Assembly: GCA_017420455.1 (NCBI GenBank) | Contig: JAFOJB010000033.1 | Location: 1 to 10,009, forward strand | Length of the DNA: 10,009 nucleotides | Reading direction: 5' to 3' | Source: Blautia sp. | Lineage (GTDB): Bacteria; Bacillota; Clostridia; Lachnospirales; Lachnospiraceae | In this document: positions 1 through 6,220 of the stretch, in pieces | How positions within the stretch are numbered: the stretch's first letter is position 1 | How the letters are laid out: each line of letters begins with the position of its first letter | The notes under the pieces: generated by a model | Databases searched by the model: none | The model's input: only the letters and a program-made list of their open reading frames with translations | Told to the model about the DNA's origin: nothing | Made by a program: the position numbers and the translations under genes

Positions 1-2
1 CG

Positions 3-761
3 ACCTTCGCTCTGCAGGACGCTAACATGTACAAGAATACCTATGTAGCTCTTGGCCTTGTATATGATCCGGAATATGTGGACGGCAAGGAAATCGAGGA
101 GCATTATGTAAACGGATCCCTTCCGAACGTAAACCGCGGCTTTGGTATCTCCATCAACTGCGAGTGCCCGGAGCGTATCGTGGCAATGTGGGAAGAGATG
201 ATGTCTGATGAGTGGCAGCTGCTGTTCAACTGGGGTGTGGAAGGCGAGGATTATTCCGTAGAGGATGGCCGTCTCATCATGACAAAAGAGCAGTATGAGA
301 ACACTCTGAACAACAACTGGAAGCTTCACAATAAGGCTCTGGCTTTCACCGAGAGCAGCCCGAAGAAGCAGGGATGGATCCTCGACGGAGAATATGCCGG
401 AAACTGCTGGGAAGTAGCAAATCAGCCGGAGATCGTATTCGGCCAGATGAATGACTATGACAAGGAATTCCTGGGACATTACGGATATCAGAAGTTCGCA
501 GATTTCGTAAATCCGCCCATCGAGCTGGCTCCCTATGGAGAGGCATGGCAGATCGACTATACACCGGTAGACGTTGACCATCAGGATTTCCTGGATATCC
601 AGGATAAATATCTGCCGGAGCTGATCATGTGCGAGCCGGATGGTTTTGACGCACTGTGGGATGAATTTGTAGAGGAGATCACTCCTTCTGCAACCGTATT
701 CAGCGAGTTTATGCAGGAAGCCGTTCTGGCGGAAGCTGCAAAGGTTCTTGAAAATGAATGA
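3..761 (+). CDS. ABC sugar transporter solute-binding protein, C-terminal part (5' end outside window)
   Basis: The reading frame is already open at base 3 (T-F-A-L-Q-D-A-N before the first ATG at 27), so this is the C-terminal ~252 residues of a longer protein and the ATG at 27 is not a start. The piece is acidic and rich in Trp and Tyr, with no membrane segment, as expected for the second lobe of an extracellular solute-binding protein of the LplA/COG1653 type. The call rests mainly on context: two CUT1 permease genes follow on the same strand, giving the usual binding protein-permease-permease order. The role would be to capture an oligosaccharide or other sugar outside the cell and hand it to the permeases. 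The N-terminus, and so any lipobox, is not visible. The substrate cannot be told from the sequence. The 169-base gap to the next gene contains a hairpin. Confidence is good for the family and low for anything more specific. Confidence 0.82.
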   Translation, partial: TFALQDANMYKNTYVALGLVYDPEYVDGKEIEEHYVNGSLPNVNRGFGISINCECPERIVAMWEEMMSDEWQLLFNWGVEGEDYSVEDGRLIMTKEQYENTLNNNWKLHNKALAFTESSPKKQGWILDGEYAGNCWEVANQPEIVFGQMNDYDKEFLGHYGYQKFADFVNPPIELAPYGEAWQIDYTPVDVDHQDFLDIQDKYLPELIMCEPDGFDALWDEFVEEITPSATVFSEFMQEAVLAEAAKVLENE

Positions 762-813
762 TCTGCAGGTCATCATCAGAAAGAATCACTGAGATTATCT
801 GACTGAATGACAA

Positions 814-848
814 GGGACTGCCGCATGCCTGATACCTGCGGCAGTTCC
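814..848 (+). terminator. Intercistronic hairpin between binding-protein and permease genes (partial terminator or mRNA stabiliser)
   Basis: Arms 814-825 (GGGACTGCCGCA) and 837-848 (TGCGGCAGTTCC) pair over 12 bases with one G-U, around an 11-base loop. The 3' side is followed by TTATCTG rather than a run of T, so it is a poor full terminator. Hairpins here are common in binding-protein-dependent importers, where they protect the upstream mRNA or let only part of the transcription continue, giving more binding protein than permease. That role is inferred; the stem is seen. Confidence 0.6.
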
Positions 849-917
849 TTATCTGTGCGAGATACTCCGGTAAATGAGAGAACCGGCCGGAGGATGTGTG
901 TCAAAATCATCTATGAA

Positions 918-923
918 AGGGAG
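918..923 (+). promoter_or_regulatory. Ribosome binding site fixing the first permease start
   Basis: AGGGAG lies 7 bases before the ATG at 931. The frame also has an earlier ATG at 874, but nothing like a Shine-Dalgarno sequence precedes it, so 931 is preferred. Confidence 0.75.
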
Positions 924-930
924 AGTTGTC

Positions 931-1887
931 ATGAGCAGGAACGCTACCAAAGCCGTAAGTCCGGCAGGACAAAACCCGAAGAGCGGCTTCTTTAAAACTC
1001 TCGGCAGACAATGGCAGCTGCTGTTGATGTCTGTGCCGATGCTGATCTATGTTTTGATATTTAATTACAGCCCTATGTGGGGCTGGATCACGGCTTTTCA
1101 GGATTATAAACCGAAGCAGGGAATTTCCGGCAGCAAATTTGTCGGACTGAAGAACTTCAAATGGCTTTTCGGAAGAGCCGATTTTATACAGAGTATCCGG
1201 AACACTCTGGCAATGAGCCTGATCAACCTTGTCCTGGGAACCGTTGCGGCCATTCTGCTGGCGATCCTGCTGAATGAAGTCATGCATACAGGCTTCAAGC
1301 GCGTCGTGCAGACCGTAACATATCTTCCCCACTTCCTGTCCATGGTTATCGTCGTCGGAATGGCGCAGAATATCTTCGCCAGCAACGGACCCTTAAACCA
1401 GCTGCTGATGAGCGCCCATATCGTCAAAGACCCCATTTTCTTCCTTGGAGAAGGGAGATACTTCTGGTGGCTGGTGGGTGTGATCAATGTCTGGAAAGAG
1501 GTAGGATGGAATACCATCATCTATATCGCCGCCATGACAGCCATCGACCCGAGCCTCTATGAAGCAGCCTCCATCGACGGTGCGGGACGGCTCAACAAAA
1601 TCCGCTACATTACTCTGCCCGGTATCAAATCTACCTTCGTCATCCTGCTGATCATGAATATCGGTCATCTGATGGAAGCCGGCTTCGAGATCCAGTACCT
1701 GCTCGGTTCTTCCCTGGTTATGGACTGGTCGCAGACCATCGATATCTTTGTTCTGAAGTATGGTATCTCCAAACAGCAGTATGGCGTCGCTACGGCGGCA
1801 GGTATGTTTAAGAGCGTGGTCGCCATCATCCTGTTGTTTACGGCAAATACGCTGGCAAAGAAAATGGAAGAAAGTACACTGATCTAG
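931..1887 (+). CDS. CUT1-family ABC sugar permease, LplB-like
   Basis: This 318-residue integral membrane protein is one half of the channel of a CUT1 carbohydrate importer. After a basic N-terminus the first membrane helix lies at about residues 29-44, followed by a short loop containing FVGLKNFKWLF, a hallmark of LplB/UgpA-type permeases. The EAA loop that docks with the ATPase starts at E211 and reads EAASIDGAG, followed by the usual aromatic/LPG segment (YITLPG). Length and order match full-length family members. The start at 931 is chosen for its ribosome binding site. The stop at 1885-1887 overlaps the ribosome binding site of the next permease, whose ATG is 11 bases on, so the two are co-transcribed and probably translationally linked. 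No ATPase gene is visible, as is usual for this family, which shares an MsmX/UgpC-type ATPase. The substrate is unknown. Confidence 0.95.
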   Translation: MSRNATKAVSPAGQNPKSGFFKTLGRQWQLLLMSVPMLIYVLIFNYSPMWGWITAFQDYKPKQGISGSKFVGLKNFKWLFGRADFIQSIRNTLAMSLINLVLGTVAAILLAILLNEVMHTGFKRVVQTVTYLPHFLSMVIVVGMAQNIFASNGPLNQLLMSAHIVKDPIFFLGEGRYFWWLVGVINVWKEVGWNTIIYIAAMTAIDPSLYEAASIDGAGRLNKIRYITLPGIKSTFVILLIMNIGHLMEAGFEIQYLLGSSLVMDWSQTIDIFVLKYGISKQQYGVATAAGMFKSVVAIILLFTANTLAKKMEESTLI

Positions 1888-1898
1888 GGGGTGAAGTC

Positions 1899-2795
1899 AT
1901 GACATCAAATAAAATCAAGCATGACAGGGTATTCCCGGTCATCAATACCATTTTTCTGATCCTGCTGATGTTTGTAACATTATATCCGGTTTTAAACACC
2001 GTGGCCTATTCCTTCAACGATGGAACCGACGCGCTCCGTGGAAACATCGGCCTGTGGCCCAGAGTGTTCAGTCTGGAAAGCTATCGGTCCATCCTGGCAG
2101 ATAAAGCCGTATACCAGGCAGGCTGGATTTCGGCCTCCAAGACGGTCATCATCACGCTGCTGAACCTGTTCTGGACCAGTATGCTGGCATACGCCCTGTC
2201 CAGAAAGGAATTTGTACTTCGGAAATTCATCACCGTAGTCATGGTGCTGACCATGTATGTCAACGCGGGCCTGATCCCGAACTATCTGTTGATTTCCAGA
2301 ACACTGCACCTGAGCAATTCCTACCTGGTGTACATTATTCCTACCATGTATTCCTGCTTTAACATGATCGTGATCAGAACCTATATTTCCGGCCTGCCGG
2401 ATGCCCTGGTTGAGTCTGCCAGGATCGACGGGGCAGGAGATATCCGGGTATTCTGGCAGATCATCTTCCCGCTCTGCAAACCGGTTCTTGCTACGGTGGC
2501 TCTGTTTGTGGCAGTCGGAAGCTGGAACAGCTGGTTCGACACCTATCTTTACAATGGCGGAAAGAAAGAGCTGTACAGTCTGCAGTATCTTCTGAAGATG
2601 AAGCTTGCCACAACCCAGGCCAGCGCCAATGCCGCCAAGGCCACCGCGGATGCCCTGAAGGCAGTGGGCCAGACAACGCCCATAACCATCCGCTGCGCCA
2701 TCACCGTCATTGCGACGGTACCCATCCTTGTGGTATATCCGTTCCTGCAGAAATATTTCGTCACCGGTATCGCACTGGGCAGTGTAAAAGAATAA
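1899..2795 (+). CDS. CUT1-family ABC sugar permease, LplC-like
   Basis: This 298-residue membrane protein is the second channel subunit, pairing with the permease just upstream. The first membrane helix lies at about residues 13-32, ending near the typical LYP sequence. The EAA loop starts at E172 (ESARIDGAGD) and continues into a FWQIIFPLCKP segment. The C-terminus has the family signature YPFLQKYFVTGIALGSVKE, marking an intact LplC/YtcP-type protein. An alanine-rich loop (TQASANAAKATADAL) lies between the last two helices. An AGGGGGTGA ribosome binding site starts within the stop codon of the upstream gene. A strong terminator begins 10 bases after the stop, so this is the last gene of the first importer operon. 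Confidence 0.95.
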   Translation: MTSNKIKHDRVFPVINTIFLILLMFVTLYPVLNTVAYSFNDGTDALRGNIGLWPRVFSLESYRSILADKAVYQAGWISASKTVIITLLNLFWTSMLAYALSRKEFVLRKFITVVMVLTMYVNAGLIPNYLLISRTLHLSNSYLVYIIPTMYSCFNMIVIRTYISGLPDALVESARIDGAGDIRVFWQIIFPLCKPVLATVALFVAVGSWNSWFDTYLYNGGKKELYSLQYLLKMKLATTQASANAAKATADALKAVGQTTPITIRCAITVIATVPILVVYPFLQKYFVTGIALGSVKE

Positions 2796-2804
2796 GCAGC
2801 AGAC

Positions 2805-2858
2805 AGAGGCTGTGAAAAATGAGGAAGATGCTCCTCAGGCTTCACAGCCTCTTTTATT
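2805..2858 (+). terminator. Intrinsic terminator of the first importer operon
   Basis: Arms 2805-2816 (AGAGGCTGTGAA) and 2841-2852 (TTCACAGCCTCT) are perfectly complementary over 12 bases. A second small hairpin is nested inside (TGAGGA at 2820-2825 with TCCTCA at 2832-2837). The T-rich tail TTTATTAT follows directly. This is a clear Rho-independent terminator and separates the importer from the acyltransferase gene. Confidence 0.9.
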
Positions 2859-3024
2859 ATGTCCGTAAATATAGTATTATATAGTCAGATCTGGGCGGCC
2901 GGAAAAGGATCAATACTGCGACGGTTCAGGGAAAAGTCAGATCATATCGGCACAGCTGAACCTGTGATTTACGGAAGACAAGGATCATGTCTGAGGCCTC
3001 GAAGCGGCGGGGTATGGAATCGGC

Positions 3025-3053
3025 TTCCACCCAGATTATGCTGCATTTATACT
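3025..3053 (+). promoter_or_regulatory. Possible weak promoter for the acyltransferase/LRR gene pair
   Basis: TATACT at 3048-3053 (preceded by TT) resembles a -10 box. The matching -35 position, 17 bases upstream, is TTCCAC at 3025-3030, a poor match. It would start transcription about 15 bases before the start codon. A promoter is needed somewhere in 2859-3075 because a terminator closes the operon upstream, but this choice is tentative. The AT-rich stretch at 2863-2883 is another possible site. Confidence 0.3.
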
Positions 3054-3075
3054 GTCGATGATAGAGGGAGGAGAT

Positions 3076-3747
3076 ATGCTTTTAACAAAACAGAACATGG
3101 ATACCTGGAAAGCCGGGAGAAATGCCCTGGTGAAGAAGAGCCGGATCGGCAGGGGCGTTGTCATTGACGATGAAAGCGTGGTTCTGAATTCCGTGCTGGG
3201 AGATCACTGCGAGATCGACAAAAGGAATCTGATCCAAAGCGCAAAAATAGGAGATATGACGTACACCGGCCAGGATACCTCCATTATGTGGGCTGAGATC
3301 GGAAAATACGGCAACATCTCCAGACTTGTGGATATCGGAGGAAATGAGCATAACTACCATGCTGCCTCCATGCTGCCGGAGTACCGGCTGAGAAATAAGC
3401 TGGAGGGTGCCATAACGAAGCATCATGACGAGCAGCTGATCAAAGTAGGAAACGATGTCTGGATCGGCTCAGGGGTATCAATAGTACGAAAAGACAATCT
3501 TACCGTAGGGGACGGAGCAGTTCTGGGGAGCGGCTGTGTGGTCACAAAGTCCATTCCACCCTATGCCATAGCTGTTGGAGTACCGGCAAAGATCATTGGT
3601 TTCCGGTTTCCGGAATCGATGATCGAAAAGCTCTTACAGCTCAGATGGTGGGACTGGAGTGAGGAAAAAATCCTGAAAAACTGGACTCTGCTTTCACAGG
3701 ATCTTACGGAGGAGATCCTTGATGCCCTGCTGGAACAGGAGCAATAA
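3076..3747 (+). CDS. Hexapeptide-repeat acyltransferase, xenobiotic-acetyltransferase (XAT/CatB-Vat) type
   Basis: This 223-residue left-handed beta-helix enzyme probably moves an acetyl group from acetyl-CoA to a hydroxyl or amine. Hexapeptide repeats run from about residue 20 to 160. The segment GNDVWIGSG (125-133), then VGDGAVLGSG and PPYAIAVGVPAK, are signatures of this fold. The C-terminal RWWDWSEEKI (W191, W192, D193, W194) is typical of the CatB/Vat branch and of the related phosphonate-locus acetyltransferases. The loop GGNEHNYHAAS carries His92 and His95, one of which should be the catalytic base. The acceptor cannot be named: similarity to chloramphenicol and streptogramin acetyltransferases does not make this a resistance gene, and a sugar or cell-surface acceptor is as likely. 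The start at 3076 is preferred over the in-frame ATG at 3058 because GGAGG at 3067-3071 sits just ahead of it. The secreted LRR gene follows after 58 bases with no terminator, suggesting an operon. Confidence 0.85.
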   Translation: MLLTKQNMDTWKAGRNALVKKSRIGRGVVIDDESVVLNSVLGDHCEIDKRNLIQSAKIGDMTYTGQDTSIMWAEIGKYGNISRLVDIGGNEHNYHAASMLPEYRLRNKLEGAITKHHDEQLIKVGNDVWIGSGVSIVRKDNLTVGDGAVLGSGCVVTKSIPPYAIAVGVPAKIIGFRFPESMIEKLLQLRWWDWSEEKILKNWTLLSQDLTEEILDALLEQEQ

Positions 3748-3805
3748 GACAGTTTTTTATGTTCTGAACGTCCGTATCTGCGGAAGGAAAGGGAGGTTTG
3801 AAAAA

Positions 3806-5368
3806 ATGAAAAGCTATTTAAAGGGTTCATTACTTCTTTCACTCATGTGTCTGCTGGCACTGGCTTTTTCCGGAGTGCTGCCATTCTCTGCTGTCCATGC
3901 GGCCGAAGCAGAGGGGATTCTGGTCGACAGCCGGTTCCCGGACTATAAATTCCGGAAAGCACTGGATGACAGGTATGGAGATGGCAATCATAATGTCAGC
4001 TTTTTTCTGGAGGATATTGACGTGTCCGACAGCGGCATTGAGGATCTGACAGGAATCGAGCTTTTCACAAGGCTGGAAACACTGGACTGTTCCGGGAACC
4101 AGCTGGGAATTCTGGACTGTTCCCGCATTAAAAAAGTAAGAATCCTTGACTGCAGGAACAATCCCCTGACTTCTTTGAACACAGGAATGCTGGACGACCT
4201 CCAGAGTCTGTATTGTTCCGGGGATCAGCTTGGTACAATTTCACTTCCGACCAATAAACTGGCATTAAAATACGTGGATATTTCGAACAGCAGGATACCA
4301 GTCCTGGATGTTCAGGGATATGTTAATCTTGAAGGAGTCAACTGTGCAAACGGTGCGCTCATACAGCTGAATGCGTCCGGGTGTACGAACCTGATGTCGG
4401 TTAATCTGAATAATTGTCCCCTTACCACTCTTTCTGTCGCAGAGTGTGATCATCTGGAATACCTCTATGCAGAAAACTGCAGCCTTCCTTCACTTTCCAT
4501 CAGCGGCCTGGAGTCATTGAATACCGTCAGATGCATCAATAACCCGATGACCAGCCTGACGATCTCGGCATGTCCCGCTCTGGAAACTGTCGATTGTTAC
4601 GACAACAGCCTCTCCAATCTGTCCATAAGCGGCTGTGAGGCGCTCGTTGAGCTGAACTGCCAGAACAACCTTCTTACCGCCCTGCCGGTCATACCTTCTT
4701 TGGACGCTCTGGACTGTTCCCATAACAGGATCTCAAGTCTTGGATCCTACCCGGAACTGGCGTGGCTGAACTGCGCAGATAACCAGCTGAGAACGCTCTC
4801 TGTTCCGGAGTGGGTGTATTCCCTGGACTGTTCCGGAAACCGGCTGACTTCGCTGGATGTAAGGCAGTGCGCGGAAATGTCTTCCCTGGACTGCTCCGAC
4901 AATGCCCTGACCAGCCTGAACGTACAGGGACTCTCCGAGCTGCACATGCTGTATGCGCACAGCAACAGTCTGCTGCCCTCTGTTGAGATCGGCGGTACGA
5001 ATCTGGGAAGTGTGGACGGAGTCTGGCTGGGAGAATATCACGGCGCAGTGGCGATGAAGTGGGGGGAGATTCTGACCATCGACCCGAAAACTGCCCTGCT
5101 TCGGAACGGACAGGTGATCTACCAGCCGGAAGGAAGTAGTACACCGCTTCCCACTTTCTTCCTGCCTTATGGCCTTACCGCCATAGAAAGCGATGCCTTC
5201 CGGGGTATTGCTGCGGAAGCCGTGCTGATTCCCGCATCTGTGACCAGTATTTCCGGCGATCCTTTTGCCGGCAGCAATGTACAGTATATTTACGGATATC
5301 CGGGGACAGCCGCAGAAGAGCTGGCGGCCGGAAGGTATACCTTCATACCCGTCGGACAGGGAGATTAA
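3806..5368 (+). CDS. Secreted leucine-rich-repeat protein with a cysteine ladder and a BspA-like C-terminal repeat
   Basis: This 520-residue protein is exported. It has a basic start, a hydrophobic core (about residues 8-28) and a likely cleavage site after A32 (V-H-A). A cap (about 37-90; FPDYKFRKAL, then a GDG-containing loop and DVSDSGIEDLTGIE) matches the N-terminal cap of clostridial internalin-like LRR proteins. About 15 repeats of 19-23 residues follow (about 90-392), with the pattern L-x-x-L-x-C-x-x-N-x-L-t-x-L. The mature chain has 19 Cys, nearly all at fixed repeat positions. After a linker of about 50 residues, residues ~450-516 form one LRR_5/BspA-type repeat (LPYGLTAIESDAF, IPASVTSISG, then a YGYPGTAAEELA end). 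No LPXTG motif, membrane anchor, SLH or dockerin domain is visible, so it is probably released. A role in binding proteins or glycans is inferred from the fold; the ligand is unknown. GGGAGG at 3791-3796 supports the start at 3806 over the ATG at 3719, which lies inside the upstream gene. Confidence 0.9.
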   Translation: MKSYLKGSLLLSLMCLLALAFSGVLPFSAVHAAEAEGILVDSRFPDYKFRKALDDRYGDGNHNVSFFLEDIDVSDSGIEDLTGIELFTRLETLDCSGNQLGILDCSRIKKVRILDCRNNPLTSLNTGMLDDLQSLYCSGDQLGTISLPTNKLALKYVDISNSRIPVLDVQGYVNLEGVNCANGALIQLNASGCTNLMSVNLNNCPLTTLSVAECDHLEYLYAENCSLPSLSISGLESLNTVRCINNPMTSLTISACPALETVDCYDNSLSNLSISGCEALVELNCQNNLLTALPVIPSLDALDCSHNRISSLGSYPELAWLNCADNQLRTLSVPEWVYSLDCSGNRLTSLDVRQCAEMSSLDCSDNALTSLNVQGLSELHMLYAHSNSLLPSVEIGGTNLGSVDGVWLGEYHGAVAMKWGEILTIDPKTALLRNGQVIYQPEGSSTPLPTFFLPYGLTAIESDAFRGIAAEAVLIPASVTSISGDPFAGSNVQYIYGYPGTAAEELAAGRYTFIPVGQGD

Positions 5369-5422
5369 GACTTTTCAGGATTACAGTTCACGGCCTCACC
5401 TGTCTGGGACGCTTTCTGGTGT

Positions 5423-6220
5423 TTACATGCCGGCCTTATATTCTCCCGGTGTCTGTCCGACGATCCGTTTGAATATTTTGTTGAAATAGGAGATATTCTG
5501 GAAACCCACCATCAGCGCTACATCACTGATGGAAAAATCCTTGCAGGCCAGAAGGAGCCGCGCCTGCCTGATCCGGATGTTTGTCAGGTAGTCCAGAGGC
5601 GGGATTCCTTCATGACGCCTGAAGATGGTGGACAGATAACTGGGATTGTAGTTTGTGTAGGCCGCGATATCGTTCAGCGTGATCGGTTCTGTATAATGTT
5701 CCTTCATATATTCCTTTGCTTTGTGTATTCCCTGATGCTCTTCGCTGTTTTCGGAGGGCATCAGTTTTTTTCTGGAATCCCTGTCCAGAGCATTCTGGGA
5801 ACTGATCCACAGTTTTCCATATTTGATATAACTGGAATTTTCCGCCCGTTCCCGGCAGAGCAGCACCGCGGAACGCAGCTTTTCCGTTACATCCTGCAGG
5901 GAGAAAGGCTTCAGGATATAATCCAGGCTGTTGAGCTCGATAGCCTGCCGGGCGTAGTCGAATTCCGCATGAGCAGTGAGAAAAATGCAGACTGCCATAT
6001 TCCCTGCAGCCCGGAGCGTGCGGACCAGAGTGAGTCCGTCTGTACCCGGCATTTCTATATCACACAGCAAAATATCGATGGGATATTTTTCGAATAATTC
6101 CATTGCTTCATCCGCGCTCTGAGCGGTATACACTTCTTCTATGGAAAGCGCTTTCCAGTCTATGGACCCGCTCAGGGTGGAAAGCGTAGAAATATTGTCA
6201 TCTACGATCGCGATATTCAT
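5423..6220 (-). CDS. Response regulator with AraC-type DNA-binding domain, YesN-like (short form)
   Basis: This 265-residue transcription regulator is the partner of the sensor kinase gene just upstream on its strand. Its receiver domain (1-120) is complete: acidic pocket D7-D8, phosphate-accepting D54 in LLCDIEMPGTDG, T82 and K104 (LKPF). A linker of about 45 residues leads to an AraC/XylS domain (about 166-265) with two helix-turn-helix motifs near 181-202 and 230-252, ending in the classic VGFQNISYFNKIFKRIVGQTPGEYK. Many YesN proteins are about 500 residues with a long middle region; this one lacks it. The start is the ATG at 6220-6218. AGGAG at 6229-6233 precedes it, and the ATG shares one base with the stop of the kinase gene (TGATG), indicating translational coupling. 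An in-frame ATG further upstream would place the start inside the kinase gene and is rejected. Likely targets are the divergent importer operon and its own operon. Confidence 0.95.
   Translation of the reverse strand: MNIAIVDDNISTLSTLSGSIDWKALSIEEVYTAQSADEAMELFEKYPIDILLCDIEMPGTDGLTLVRTLRAAGNMAVCIFLTAHAEFDYARQAIELNSLDYILKPFSLQDVTEKLRSAVLLCRERAENSSYIKYGKLWISSQNALDRDSRKKLMPSENSEEHQGIHKAKEYMKEHYTEPITLNDIAAYTNYNPSYLSTIFRRHEGIPPLDYLTNIRIRQARLLLACKDFSISDVALMVGFQNISYFNKIFKRIVGQTPGEYKAGM

Noticed and set aside
2859..3167. 102-codon open frame overlapping the acyltransferase start
   Set aside because: It runs out of frame into a well-supported gene, starts inside the terminator tail, and has an Arg/Cys-rich composition without motifs.
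3076..3747. Chloramphenicol or streptogramin resistance gene
   Set aside because: The fold and the WWDW tail match the broad XAT family, but the active-site loop differs and no resistance context is present. Substrate assignment would be a guess.
3806..5368. Repeats in the LRR gene as a CRISPR or satellite array
   Set aside because: The short DNA repeats are in frame, diverged and irregularly spaced, and encode the LRR consensus. They are protein repeats.
5355..5404. GACAGG/CCTGTC inverted pair between the LRR gene and the regulator gene, as a shared terminator
   Set aside because: Only 6 bases pair across a 38-base spacer, with no T-run on either side. No convincing terminator is visible in this convergent gap.
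5612..6097. 161-codon open frame on the plus strand
   Set aside because: It is antisense to the response-regulator gene, which has complete domain evidence. No start signal or family match is visible.
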